A DNA stretch of 64,000 nt, taken from Isoetes taiwanensis. Its lineage: Eukaryota; Streptophyta; Lycopodiopsida; Isoetales; Isoetaceae. Both the position numbers and the translations under genes were made by a program. Below, piece after piece: positions 42,061-54,741 of this stretch (its first letter is position 1; each line of letters opens with the position of its first letter). The stretch covers positions 2,450,783 through 2,514,782 of the forward strand of contig JAJEKV010000032.1 of assembly GCA_021234155.1 (NCBI GenBank), given 5' to 3'. The notes beneath the pieces are model-generated. The model saw nothing but the letters and a program-made list of their open reading frames with translations, was not told the origin of the DNA and ran no database searches.

Positions 42061-44214
42061 ATTTGATCATTTTAAATCAAGGAAAGTGTTCCTTGCTATT
42101 TTTTCCATTTGTACATTGTGTTCAATTCAATTCAACTCTGATACAAAAGTACATTGATTGTACTTTGATGTCACTATGTGAATGAACTTAATTTATAGCC
42201 CAACAGAATATAACATATATATGCTGAAATAAAACATAGAAAAGTTATATAATTGATAAATGCTGCAAAGTTCAGATCATAAACTGAATAGCACTATTTT
42301 TATGAGCAGAGGTTCGATCTTCAAATCTAGATTTTGCACTGCACAATTGTAAAAAGACTAGAGTATCTCTGTGACGTAGAACCCACCTCCACTGATTTGA
42401 TCAAGTTATTCATGCACTACCATTTGCTGCACGTGGAATAGAATATTATGTTTCCAGCACCTGGCTCGTGTCATTTTCATTACTAAGATTTTACACACTA
42501 AACATTTGCTATAGATCTCTAATAAAAGTATATTTTCAACTGCAAATTTGGACCATGAACCTGCGAAAGGAGGACTCGGAAGTATGTGTAGAATAATGTT
42601 GTTTTAAATGAGATTACAAAAGACATACCAGAGAGAACAATACTACTCTCTAATAAGATGATTCCAGTCAAAGAGAACAATCTTACAGCTAAAGATGCAC
42701 AACCATATGGTATATCAAAGTCCTATAGACAGTTCATGCTGATGGAAATGTGGACTTTGCTTGGTTATCTCCTCTGGGGACTTTGCTCTCTACCTTGTTG
42801 CCTATGTAAATGTAGATGTAAGTGATATGATCATTCTCAAGTTCCTATTTTTGATACAATATGTCAGAAAACAAAAACAGAAAGCCAAAACAACTTGATT
42901 TTTAAAGCAAAATTCATGGGTCTTTTTGCAGCAACTAAAGAGGATTCTCTCAACCTGTGGCTTGGACTTGCAACCGTGTTCACTGGAAATATTGCAAGCA
43001 TAGCCATCACCGTAAATATGCCATTACTTAATATAGTTCTACACTAAGCAAAGTAAGGAAAAATGCCAATACTATTCTGCATGTATTGCAAAATCAGGTA
43101 CAAAAGCTTCTGCAGAAGGAAAAATGCACTATGCAAAATAAGACATTACGCTAAGACTATGCAAAATAGAGAAAATATGTTGCACTATCAAGCTTAAAAG
43201 TTTCTATTTACAATTGCTTGAACGAGATGAGATCATCTTTGTCCACTCCACTTAAACGATTCAGTTGTGTAAATTTTGTCTAAGTTCTTTACAGACCACA
43301 ATGGTATGTCCAAAACCTTCTGAAAGTATTGGCCCATTCACAATTTCTAATCCTGGGTAGCAGAATTTGCAAAGGCAACTATCTTGAACTATCTTCACAA
43401 TGCACCATTATATAAAACACCACAAAAATATGCGTAAGAATCTAAAAGTTCATCGCTTTTTTTGCATTCACAGAACTCTACAAATTTTATATGGACAGTT
43501 TATATAATGACCTCGATAAGAACATTTCAGGCAAATGTTCCAGAAATTTATACCTAGAATGCATATCTGACATCGCATTAAAAGCCATGGAAAATGTTCT
43601 CCAATGCATAGTTCTGGAAACAAGCACACAAGGGTTAGATTACTAAAGGAAATAGCTTCATCAAATTCGCACATGAAAGGAATATAGAACTTTAGAGACC
43701 TACATTTCTTAAAATCTCCAAAGATCTGTACCAGCACCATGCCTGGCGATTTGCAAGATAGAGAAAAATAGGTCACAAGGTCAAAAACATTAAGCTACAG
43801 CAAATCGGACTTCCCATTTATTGAAAGAGGCTGTCAACAATCACTCATAAGAGGCGAAAAAAATCTAGAATAAGACGATCCCAGTAGAAAACTAGGCAAA
43901 TATTAGAAAGCCTGCCATAGTTTCTTAGATGACTTCAAGCTCAGCAGGAGCCTCCACAGTTGAAAAGTGGGCAAAAAAAAAAACCATTAATTAACCTACC
44001 TCAGATTCGTATGACAATTATAAAAAATCCTTAAATGAAGCATTTTAGGGAATATTCGTCCCATAAGGGAAACCCTGTTCCAATTGTTGGATGATGTTAT
44101 CAACTAACTAGAAATGGAGCCCAAAATTACTGGGCATAGCTAGGAACTATAAATGATAGATTGGAGCCTTAAAATCATACAATTAAGAGTATCTGATCAC
44201 ATTTCTACTTTCCT
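42061..44214. other. AT-rich interval with one exon-like piece
   Basis: At about 42,931-43,010 (plus) a segment after ttttttgcag and before gtaaat reads ATKEDSLNLWLGLATVFTGN, then IASIAIT. It is a possible membrane-protein exon, not recognised. The rest shows no gene or clear repeat. Minus-strand 43,468-43,776 is open but has no domain. Confidence 0.35.
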
Positions 44215-44400
44215 TTTCTTTTCTCCTTTTACTTTTGCATTTCCATGCTTTTTTTGGGTTGCCCGTATGGGGGCAAGCCCTCGTTGATGTGGGGTTTATG
44301 GCATATTCTAGGTATATGCCAGTATATGCCAGGAATATGCCAATGACTGGTCCAAATCTGCTATCAGGTGTAAACTGGCGATGGCCGCTGTTGTTTGGAT
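44215..44400 (-). repeat. SINE-like retroposon, copy 2
   Basis: Inverted relative to copy 1. Minus strand reads CGCCAGTTTACAC, several TGGCATATACTGGCATATAC words, GAGGGCTTGCCCCCATACGG, GCAACCC, then an A-rich tail (44,195-44,250 as pyrimidines on plus). Confidence 0.6.
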
Positions 44401-47400
44401 CCACTTTGGCGGCTAACCTGTTCTTGCTCCTCCTAAGCAATCTACGAAAACGTTGAAGCATCGAGACATCTTTCCTCATCTTCTTACATAGATTGGCCGG
44501 ATCTGCTTGTGAGGTGCCTAAATGAATGCCCAGAAAGGGCATGGCCAGTTCGGATTTGCATGCCATAGACAAAAAAACATGAGGACAGATGCACCATGCC
44601 GGAAATAGGATGGTCAGATTTGGTGGGAGGCCAGTATGGCCTCTGGCTTGGCCGGTTTATGCTTATACCAACATGTCTAGGATCTCAGACTGCTGCCTGA
44701 TAGAACAATTCGTGGTAAGCCTATATATCTATGATAGGTCTATTCTTGATAGCATAAATCATGCTTAGGTTTCCAGTTGCTTATGCTGTTGCATGCAAAT
44801 TTGACAGAGCTCCACGCTCCCTACTTGATGGATTTTCCACCTTAAAACTTTGTTATAGAAGATTGGATTTTTTTTGGAGCATTTGTGCTTGCAAAAATTG
44901 TGGAGCCTTTGGGCTTACTACAGGGCAGATTCTTAGAGATCTTCAGCAGGTAACCATGTCATATTTTTCTGGAATAAAAGACTTGATGGTGAAGCTGCAA
45001 TTCATTTCTGATGCATCTGCTTCAGATAGACTTATTTATATGCATGCCAGCGTAAAATACCATATTTAACCTCAGCTTATCAGTTTCTTAAACCACAGAT
45101 AACTAAAAGTTTCAATCATTTGTGCTGGAGCTTATGTTTTGAAGCAAATATATAAGGTGAAATTTAATTACCCTCTTTTGCAAGGTATTTGCTGGCAAAC
45201 TTGGATTCAAGTTATTAGCACGATAAGATCTTTTTCAGTTTAGGTCTGGGATGTTATTCACAGATCCTTCAAATGTTTTTTTGCCCCATAGATTGTAGAC
45301 AATAAGAAACTACTTCTATTTGAATGTACTTCCTTCCCTCTAGAGGTTTCTGAATTGATAAGCGTGTTTGCACAAAACAGAGGATTGTAGAAGCTGACAT
45401 CAATAGCCGCACCATATGCTTAGAAAATTGGGTTTATGTGTCTTTTATGCATTGTTCTTTCATATGGCCAGCATGTGTTTCGGATACAAGCCAAAGCAGG
45501 AGAATGGTATGAGCAGGGGCACCTTAGTTGTGTTCTCCAGCAAGGTTTTAGGATTAGGGGTTTTGAAGCAATGCCACTTACTTTGTATTCATCCATAAAT
45601 CTTTTTTCCAAAAACGGTGAATAATGTACTCTTGATTCGAGTTAGAATTCTTTCTCTGTATCCAAAGTATTGGGTGTGCAAGTTGTCTTGAAGGTCACAG
45701 AGCCAACACATACTACTCGTAACAAGCATTTGTAAGCGACATTCTGAACTCTATTTGTTCGCTTATTTTCCATTTCTTTGTGGATCCATACTTTTCGCTA
45801 TTGTGCAGGTGGATAGGTTCTGTTTTGACTTGATGGATCTTATGAAACATGCTCCTTTTCACACTGCCAAAGACGCTGCAAGATATGAATAAGCTACAAA
45901 AAGATTATATATTTTGGGCTTTACTATTGGATAGTTAGTAGTCTCTAGCATAAGCACTTCCTACGCTTTGCCAAGCAGCGCATGAGTCCCAAGTAACAAA
46001 TTCGCTTCAGGTGCAGCCATACCATGGTAGGGTTGCAACCCAAATCTTTGGAAACGAGTTTGCATTTGTACTGAGTCTTACCAATGTTAAATGTACATAC
46101 TTTTGGACGTCCGTGACGAATGGTATATGACTACTGTCTTGATCCATTGTTTAGTTGTCCGATACATATTTTCTTGTGATTGAAGAAGACATTTAGAACT
46201 GTGCCTTAAAATAGTTCTTAAGGTTTGACTCTTTATACTAGGCAGAAGAAAAACAAGAAAGAGGGGTGTAAAATTCTAGAAACGAGATGCTCAACAGACA
46301 TTAATTGTAGACCATTCCATGAATTCAATAGTGCAGGACATGAGTTAAAGAGTTCGCAGTACATAATCAATTTTGATTTTCGATTTTTGCTTTTAGAATC
46401 ACTGGTAATAGGCTGAATTTATTATTCTAGCTTCTAGGTTTGATCTTGATATTTCTGCTCAGACTTCTCCAAATGTTTGCGTTTGTTCATATCTAGGTTC
46501 TGCGCTGCTGCAAGACTGTGTAGCACATACTTTTGATGCAAATCTGGAGCATTAACAGGGATGGTAAACGGTGTTGCCAGAAATGGGATAAGTTAATGGC
46601 ACCATATAAAGATGTCATGGATGGATAAAGGCAAGGAGACAGTCCTTACTTTGCAGAATTAGTTGCCATTATCAGCTGCCATTATTGGGCATCCTATATG
46701 GGTATTCTAGACGATTAAGGAAGTCAAGTTCTTTTGGGAACACGCTATTCCAATTTTGTGCAAGTCAAAGAGCCTTGCTTATTTACTTAGCATATTCTTT
46801 TCCATTTTGGCGAAGGGGGTGAAAGAAATTGATGAAAAACACTTGCTGTATTTTAAGACTTCATCTCTTGCTGTATTTTAGACTGTCAGATAAACTTACA
46901 GAGCTTTTTGGAATGATAACAGCACCTTCATTCTATAAGCCTTTTCAGATACTTTTGATCTATGTATATCAGGCAACACATCTTATTTACTTTATGTTTT
47001 ATCACGCCTCTAGAAGGTCAGTTACGTGCAAAATATACCCTAATATGTATTTCATTACCTGACTTTTGTTACGTACTCTTAAGCTTATGGTATTGTATAT
47101 TGTATTTTTCTGTTTTTACTATGTCAACAGCTAATATTATGCAATTTGCTCTAGTTTCCAAGGTAATTTTCTTTCTTGGCATTGGGAACAATTCTTACCA
47201 ACTTAGCCTTTTTAAGGAGTAGTTCAACAACAAAACCACAAAAGTATGAATATGCTTTGACCTTTATTAATTTAGATACAGGCAACTACGCCCCAAAAAA
47301 AAAGGGTGAGATATACTTTGACCTTCATTAATTTAGATACGTGCAACTACATCGAAAAAAAGAGAGAAGGCGAGCTCATTTTGCTTAATCGATTGTATTC

Positions 47401-48035
47401 TTTGCAAACCTATTATCAAAGGTAGGTCAGATGGATCTCAAGCTAGATCTTGCATGAAATTCAATTTTAAAGTGCAACTAATAAAACACTAGCCACAATA
47501 GGCCACCCACATACACACTAAGAAAAGAGAAACTCACCTTCCCCTCGGCACCTACCATTGTTATACAAAACACTGTTGTCATTTACCATTCTTGTTTGGA
47601 AGTAGGGTACATAAAGCACCTTATACAACCACAAATTCCTACTTAAATAAGTTTTTGATTCCAATAAGTAAATGGACTTGATCCCCTTTCCCATATATGT
47701 TTAAATATAGTGGAATGTTCACGTCAATGGCAATCCCACTGCTTGCTTTGCCACTCCCCGCTTGGCTTGCTAGAGACCACATAATAGGTATATTTGCGAA
47801 AGAAAAAAATAGGAGCTGGAGAACAGCTATTCTATGATTATCATTATGAGCCTGACCGTGCCCCAGTATGGCCCCAAACTAGAAGATGGCCCAAAGCATG
47901 ATGATGTGGGCAATAGCTCAAGTCGGGCGCAAAAGACTGCATAACGTTATGGATCAAAAAATATTATTAAGATGGCAATTTCCACAGAATTCTCCATAAC
48001 TAGTCTTGTGTATATTGTCAGGTCAAATAGTGTGG
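44401..48035. other. AT-rich interval, weak exon-like pieces
   Basis: Plus 44,800-44,950 reads FDRAPRSLLDGFSTLKL... up to TTGQILRDLQQ and donor gtaacc. Plus 45,808-45,893 after gtgcag reads VDRFCFDLMDLMKHAPFHTA, then KDAARYE and a stop. These could be exons of one gene but the family is not recognised. A 60-bp direct duplication ('ttaatttagata') lies at 47,255-47,365. No other structure seen. Confidence 0.3.
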
Positions 48036-48038
48036 ATT

Positions 48039-48096
48039 TGATTTAAGCCACTTCACCCTTGGTCCATGGAGGGCAAACCTCCGTGCGCAGCACCTT
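48039..48096 (-). repeat. Dispersed repeat R2, copy 2
   Basis: Reverse complement of 30,012-30,072: GATTTAAGCCACTTCACCC, CCATGGAGGGCAAACCTCCG, TGCGCAGCACC. It runs straight into a long pyrimidine tract. Confidence 0.6.
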
Positions 48097-48558
48097 GTTT
48101 TTTTTTTCCCTTTTCTATTTTTCTATTTACCTTTTTTCTTTTTCCATTATTCTAGTTATACCATCTCCTTTTTCCTTTTTTTTTGTTTTCCGCTTCATTA
48201 TTTTTATTTTTCTAATTTCACATTCTCTTTTCTCCCATTTTTGTTTGCCCTTTCCTTTTTCCTTTTTCCACCCTTTCTCCTCCTTTTTTTTTCTTTTTTT
48301 TTTCCTTCCTTTTCCATTTTTCTATTCTTTGTTTCTCCCTTTTTTCTATTTTTCTACTCCTTTTTGTTCCCCTTTCCTCCCTTTCCTATTTTCCTATTTT
48401 ACCCGTATTTTTCCCTCATTCCCTTTTTTCTCCTCCCGTTTCCCTTCCTCTTTTCCTTTTAGCTTTCCCCCCTCCCCCCTTTTTTTTCTCCCCTCCCCTC
48501 TCCTCCCCTCCCCTTCGCTTTACTTCGTTTTCCCTTTCCCCTTCCCGTTTCCCTTTCC
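48096..48558 (+). repeat. ~460-bp polypyrimidine tract
   Basis: Almost wholly C and T on the plus strand, with only scattered A and G in the first third. The apparent 183-codon ORF over it (Phe/Ser/Pro only) is an artefact of composition. It may be the expanded tail of repeat R2. Confidence 0.9.
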
Positions 48559-49400
48559 AATTGTCACGCTCCCTACAAAATATACTACCGGACCGCATTA
48601 CACTCCATAGGAATCCCCATCCTGGTCCCTTACCTGCACGGGCCCTCTGGTCTATCCCCGCACTCTGTGGTATCCCCCTTATCGGGGATCGGGACACGAA
48701 GGTGTTTTGCGCACCCTTCCCCTATGGGCTCCTATAACAGTGGAAGCATAAACAACGTCAGAACTAGCAATAACAATACATCGAACTATCTCGAAGGGTA
48801 GCACATCCATACATCCATAGATACAATAGAGATAAACATATGCCATAAAACATGAGAGCTCCTACCCAAGGCTCAGGCTCATGGGGAGGTAGATTGACGG
48901 CTAGGCCTCAAGATAGAGCAGACCGAGTCATCACAATGGCGGGGCTGGCTAGACACAATGGCTAGGGTTGACCACTCCATCCGCCCCTCCTGTGCATATA
49001 TTGCAGATGGGCTAGATTGGGCTCTGGTATGACTCTAGCCTTCCGGACACGCAATCTCATGGCATCGCCCATCGAGACTGCTCTGGGTTGCATCTCCCCG
49101 GTCCGTCGAGGCAGGAAAGGTTCCATCTCCCCTTCCCGGGGTCTAGAGTTTCCACGGGCGGCTAGAGAATCATGACAACACATGATTCTTCCCCAAATTA
49201 ACCCCCCAAAACAAGAGCCAGGCTGTCACCTGCAGCTCTTGAGAGGCAGGGCGACACCATTGCCCCAAGAGGTGTCGGACCCATGCCCGGCCCACTCGAA
49301 GTGACCGGCCATAAGTCTAGCCCGCTATGGGGTCCCTAGTAGCCACGCTCAGCAGGGACCCTCCCTCCGTCTCGCCTCTAGCCCCGTTATGTAGTGCTGA
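48559..49400. other. Unassigned GC-richer interval
   Basis: GC-richer than the neighbourhood, with dyads such as GATCGGGGATC-type words near 48,680, but no domain or repeat that I can name. Possibly transposon-derived. Confidence 0.3.
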
Positions 49401-49409
49401 GTCATACCA

Positions 49410-49784
49410 ATGATAGCTCTCATAGCCCGGTGGGTTCCTATGCACAGGCTGTATAATAAATGTTTTTGGAGTTGGCTATCACAGTTAGGACCCAAAATGA
49501 AATTCCCAGGCATGGGTTTGATCTCTAGTACATCCCAATTCTTCCAGCTCCAAGAATCAATTGTTAATGCTACTGTCCTCCAACCGGCCTTATGGATTGT
49601 ATGGAAGCATAGGAATAATGCGGCTTTGGCAAATAGGAAGTGTTATCTTACTTGGATGAAACTCAATTTCCCATTCGAACTCATCAGACATGCCTTAGCC
49701 CACAAGGCTACTAAAGTAGCAAAATTTGATACTGATTGGCTTCATTGGATAAGTCAACTTTCTTTGTTTGCTTTGATTCACTGA
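49410..49784 (+). pseudogene. LINE C-terminal fragment (tentative)
   Basis: Open frame with PALWIVWKHRNNAALANRKC and then YLTWMKLNFPFELIRH. The 'iWkhRNn..f' motif is typical of the C-terminal region of plant L1-type LINEs. The flanking sequence gives no RT, so it is a short relic. Confidence 0.4.
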
Positions 49785-50223
49785 TTGACTAGAATTCATC
49801 CTTGGATTGTAGCTTTTTTTGAACAGTATGGTGCAGGTGTTCAAAGGGATTTTGTTCCCTGATGACGTTCCCATTCATCACTCTGGTACCCTGTGCCAGA
49901 AGGCCAAGGCAACCTTTTGGCTGAAATTTCTGCTCAGGGAAGCTTACAATGCATATATACTCCACAAATTCATTGGTTCCCACAATCGTCTGCTCACTGA
50001 GAACCAGTTATGCTACTTACGCTCCATGTATTATTACTACTAGGGGAGGTGCGAAGCGTGTGCCAGTGTACTCTTGGATGTTATTCAGGTACCTCTCAAT
50101 GAATTGCTATTGCTCACTCCTTCATGGGCTGAAATTGACTGGCTTGCTGCACCTTGCTACACCATGGCCCCCTTTATGGCAGAGGTTGCAGTAGAGGCCG
50201 AGCTGGATTTATGCCTTTGAACA

Positions 50224-50570
50224 CTTTCAGACGGGTGTCTGTAAGGTGAAAGAGACTGCACCTGCTTCTTGCACTTGGAGGCATTGCCTTGGATTCAAAC
50301 ATTCGCATGCTGGAGGCTTTCAAACAGGGGTCTGTAAGGAGGAGACCATTGCCATTTCTGAGACAAGTGTCTAAAAGGTGATAGAGGTTGCATTAGAGGT
50401 TGCGCTTGAATTCTGCATTTGGACACTTCGGATGGGTGTCTGTAAGGTGACAAAGCATGTGCATGCTTCTTACACGTGGAAGCTTTCAGACGGGCTTCTG
50501 TAAGGGGGCAGAGATTATGTGTGATCAAAGTGCTTGGAGGCTTTTAGACAACCATCTGTAGGGTGATACC
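50224..50570 (+). repeat. Degenerate ~60-bp tandem repeat
   Basis: The word 'tttcagacgggtgtctgtaaggtg' and variants occur at about 50,224, 50,318, 50,358, 50,422, 50,485 and 50,545. Linked to 'gcttcttgcacttggaggc'-like words in most units. Confidence 0.7.
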
Positions 50571-50859
50571 CTAATCATGACAACCCCAGTGATAGAAGAG
50601 CCAAACGAGCCTTGCGTTCCTTTATTCCACCCCATTGATATGCATAACTTCTCCTAGGAGAGTATATAGATGCTATTCTCAATTGCAGACCAGATGACAC
50701 AGGCAAAATTGATAGGTGCACACTCAAAAGAGGAGCACGGGCAAAGTCTCGTGCAACAAATATAGCTAGGTAGGCATATGATAGATACTCTAGCCTAGCG
50801 GCAAGCCTTATCTGTGCATTGCTGCCACCAAACCAGGCAGTTGAGGAGCACTGGAAACA

Positions 50860-52100
50860 AGTTCAAGCAATGGCAGAGGCAACACAACTCGAATTGCTTG
50901 CTTGGCAGAGGAGATGCAGGCCTCAGCATCCAAATTGCTCAAGAGGCGGCTGGCTATTGAAAAGCAGCGTGTTTCCAGCATAGAGACCTGCCTACAACAT
51001 CTGGAGGATGGCCTTTGCCTAGTGTACTCTGAAAAGGTAGAAGGTGCTGAGCAGGAGACAATGGTAACTATCTCCCGCCTTCGATCAGAAGCTGAGGAGG
51101 CTGCTGCTATTGGGGTGCGAAGAGTCCTGATCGCCTTTTGAAGAGAGCCAGTCACAATTGAGAATCCTTCAAAGTAGAGTTGAGACAAGGAAGTGGCCTC
51201 ATCTGCAATGAACCCTATGTTGGACTCTCACTTACAAATATTGGAGCATAGCTCTCCAGCTCGAGATCAGAAAGTGCAGGTGCTGCGGGCAGCCATTGCT
51301 CAACAAGGCAAGGGCCTCCATGCAGAGGCTCATAAGCAATTGCAGCGGTGCATGCGTGAATTGGCAAGACAACAACAATTCCAGCAGGAGCTAGGCTCCC
51401 AGCTTCGGGGAGGAGAGAACCACTACACCTGTCATGGCAGTCCCACTTGCCCAAGGGTTTGCACGACGTTAGCCAAGACCATCTACTGCTGCACCGCCAA
51501 GCCACCACATGCCACCACCGCCCCAACGTAGGTCACAACCTATGCCTCGCTGATGGTAAACAACACATGTTGCACCGGGCAGCATTGACCCGAGGATCAG
51601 AGAGCTCCATGAGCTGAGATGGAGAAGCCACAATGTGGTGGTACGTGGCCTGACACAAGAAGCAGGGGAGGACCTCATTAATCGGCTCCAGATGCTGATC
51701 CTCGCTCGAATGGCATTATTAGGGCGATCTGCCATGGTATCCAGTGTCTAGACTACCCTTGGGGAGTCACGTTCACAGTACAGGACATGCAAGTAAAAGC
51801 AGCCATCATGCGCCAGGCCAGGCAGTTGAAGGGGACTGCCCTGTATGTTGTCTGAGATCCGACCCCGGCACAACAAGAAGACCGCAGGGACGAGGTGGTC
51901 AAAGTTAAAAGCGTCTGCAGACAGGGAGGAGCTATGGGACTGATCCGGGGCAAGATGAAAATATTCAGGCAGCCTCCAGCAGCTCCGAACCCTCCAACAG
52001 CTCCTGACCATGCCCCTGCTTCGCCTGCTACAACCGCATGCCATGCTTTGGTTTCCCCACCTTCTATTGCTCGCACGTCTCATGCTGCTTCACTTTGACC
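50860..52100 (+). pseudogene. LINE B ORF1
   Basis: Pieces in order: MQASASKLLKRRLAIEKQRV and SIETCLQHLEDGLCLVYSEK (coiled coil, as in LINE A), RSHNVVVRGLTQEAGEDLIN (RRM-like start), VKAAIMRQARQLKGTALYVV, then DPTPAQQEDRRDEVVKVKSV. The last two match the C-terminal domain of L1 ORF1 proteins, which bind RNA. Frames change at least three times. Confidence 0.7.
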
Positions 52101-52159
52101 ATCCTCCCTTCTGATGCTGCCACTGAATCTGCAGCTGCAGCCCCTGCCAACTAATAGGA

Positions 52160-53115
52160 ATTGTGCCTCCGCATAGTCTCCTGGAATTGTCGGGGCTTCC
52201 CATAGCAGAAGGGAGATAGTCTCAACTCGATTGCCGCAGACATGGATCTCATCTTCCTCATGGAAACATGGGAGCATGCAGAACACAGAATACCCGACTT
52301 GTTAGGATACCAGAGCTACTCAATCTTCAATGATTGCATAGGAAAGTGGGGGCATGGGGGGTTTGCCTGCTACTATCGGACGACCTTGGCACAATCAATC
52401 TCCTTGGTCAAGATGGATAGGCACAACCGATGCTTATGGGTGCATGTGAAAACCTGCAGTAGCAGACCTCTCTTTGTGGCAGCCTGCTACTTCCCACATG
52501 CTGAGAGCAACTTCTATCACACCCACTCGGATGTGGATAGACTGGACCCCTATGTCGATCTATATGATGACATACAACAACATAAGTAGTTGGGCAGGTC
52601 ATACTCCTTGGAGACTTCAATGCATGCACCGGGATAGAACAACCCATGAGATTTGACCCCTTCACTGATGATGTGTTGCAGCTGTGTCCTGCAAAAGGAG
52701 CTTGGCCACGAATATCAGATGATAATCAGGTCATGCGCTATGGCAGGCAGTTGCTTTTGCTCTATGGTATCTTTGACCTGGTAATTTGCAATGGACTGGC
52801 ATAGTGGCCATCTTCCCGCAAGGGCACTTGCAGGCAGGAAAACCAGGGGGGTGGATCTAGTGTGGTGGACTATGTGCTGGTGCCTGAGCAGGATATGCAC
52901 GTCGTCAAGCAGTTCCAGGTGGGAACAACTAATAGGGATGAAGAGGTCGACTCAAACCATCTACCACTTTACTTGCAGCTGGCTTGGCAGGTTGTGGAAA
53001 CCCCCTGTGCGACAACTCATCACATGCCTCATCTGCGATTGGATTATGAACATGCAGGGGCTTATGCCCAGATGCTTGTAGATGACCTGGCAAAAATTTG
53101 CAGTACCCTACACTA
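52160..53115 (+). pseudogene. LINE B endonuclease
   Basis: Starts LRIVSWNCRGF, then MDLIFLMETWEHAEHRIPDL, GGFACYYRTTLAQS, FVAACYFPHAESNFYHT, VILLGDFNACTGIEQP (after a stop at 52,588 and a frame change), SVVDYVLVPEQDMHVV and DSNHLPLYLQ. Catalytic Glu, GDFN and the distal NHLP (for SDHxP) are recognisable. The first block is open for 115 codons (52,242-52,589). Confidence 0.75.
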
Positions 53116-53170
53116 GAGCAACAGACAGGCCAGCTAAGTGATGTGCTTAGGACTGCTGCGAAAGAAAGAA

Positions 53171-53660
53171 TGACATCCACGGAGACCAATCGGCCTATGG
53201 GATCCAATGAAGGAGCGCAGCAAACTTATTACCGTCTGGGTTAAAAAACTCATGCTCCGAAGTGTTTTCAAGGGAAAAACTGTGGCAGTAAGAAGAATGT
53301 TGTCAAACTGTATAGGTATACATCATTATGAAATATATGTATACATATATACATATCAAGTCAATATCAAGTGTGCCCTCGAGGACATAACCGATCTCGC
53401 ATATCTATGACCTCCTGAAAGTATGATCCCAGTGTCCGTACGAAAGACGTGCTCAATGTCATATGTAGCGGCTAACCAGGCCTTACCAACTCAACATAGC
53501 GCGTCCGAATTTGATCATATGCTAGGCATCTTTGAAGGGTATGAGATTCATCCTCAATGACTTTCATTTGGCAGCATTGACAATGTATGTTCTATCGTGG
53601 CTCACCAATCCATCTGCTGCTTTGAGATAAGCTACCCTCGAAGAACCTCTAGAACCACAA
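53171..53660 (+). repeat. Inserted repeat X, copy 1
   Basis: A non-coding block between LINE B endonuclease and its pre-RT linker. It matches 62,289-62,610 piece by piece: start 'atccacggagaccaatcggcc', middle 'ctccgaagtgttttcaaggg', end 'acctcctgaaagtatgatccc' and 'aacatagcg'. Neither copy is coding. Confidence 0.6.
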
Positions 53661-53679
53661 CCTTCCCACATAATTAATG

Positions 53680-54001
53680 GTTTGATGTGGAGTGCAAGGA
53701 ATACAAACGCTGGCTCCGCCAGGTCACAGGCCCTGCTTTACGCCCACATGCAATCAGACAGTACCGCATCTTCCTTAAAGCTAAAAAAGCCAGGTACATT
53801 GCAACGCATAAAATGAAAATGTTCTACCTCCTGAAACGTCACCCCAGGACCTTCTGGCAAAGGATTCTCAGAAAGCCAGTACAACCCATAGGGAACATCA
53901 ATCCCGAGCAGTGGAGGCAATACTTGCAATATTGCAAGGTCTCTACCAACTTCCCTCGCTTCTGTTGGGTAGAACTTTTGTGGTACATGATCACTTTGTA
54001 G
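53680..54001 (+). pseudogene. LINE B pre-RT linker
   Basis: Reads WFDVECKEYKRWLRQVTGPA, IRQYRIFLKAKKARYIATHK and HPRTFWQRILRKPVQPIGNI. The same motif (WFDVECKERKRTLRLIV, KETKARYLARHG) heads LINE C. This lies between endonuclease and RT in LINEs. It ends at 54,001 with no RT. Confidence 0.75.
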
Positions 54002-54740
54002 GCTAGGATAGAATCCCACCTTAGGAAGTTGGGGTCTTAAGGCATCACCAACCCCATCCATATGACACCCCACACGCGGGATTTTTGGGCATTCTAGGAC
54101 TTTGGAAAGAAATACAAGTTTACTAGACTGGCCTAGCCTTTTTTAGAATAGTTAGCTTATCCTACCGATAGATAGAGGATAGAGTCCCCCACGACGAGCA
54201 GACAAAGGAGCACACTCTAGACAGAAGTTTCTACCACGTTGGGGATCATCATGGATAGAATCCCTAGCTACTCCCGATAAGACATCATGTTTGGCAGAAC
54301 AGGAGGTCACCCATCCCATTTCTATTCTAGCCGAAATATTCTACTGCAATGCTTCATTAGCATTTTGAGAGGTGGTCTACTGCAATGCGAGCATATGGTA
54401 AACCAGACTGTCAATCTTTATACATGGGACACAAAATTGACTGATTTTGATTTTTTTGCTGAAGATGGATTCTTGTCCCTATAACAATTCCTATTTTGGC
54501 ATAAATGAAACCCTCCATTATACTTTATTTCTACATGAAAGAGATTGGCATTATTGGAGCAATTGCATAATGTGCAACTTCTGTATTGGTTCTTATCAAA
54601 GATGACATTATATTGTTTAAGAGCAAAGCATTGCACGTACATGTGAAAGCACTTTCAAAGGACAAGAAAATTGTTATACTAATTGTGTTCTTTACTTGCT
54701 TTTATATATAGATTAATGTGGTATACTGGATTAAAATTTT
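54002..54740. other. Unannotated interval
   Basis: No recognisable ORF or repeat. A decayed LINE B end may occupy the first ~200 bases. Confidence 0.35.
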
Positions 54741-54741
54741 T

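Larger units (their letters stand above)
50800..54001 (+). mobile_element. LINE B, same family as LINE A
   Basis: ORF1 coiled coil (50,900-51,140), ORF1 C-terminal domain (51,600-52,100), endonuclease (52,160-53,110), an insertion (about 53,171-53,660), then the linker before the RT (53,680-54,000). Frameshifts and stops throughout, RT missing. More AT-rich than LINE A while aligning closely in protein. Confidence 0.85.

Noticed and set aside
48059-48610. 183-codon ORF rich in Phe, Ser and Pro
   Set aside because: It is the translation of a pyrimidine tract, with no stop codons possible in such composition.
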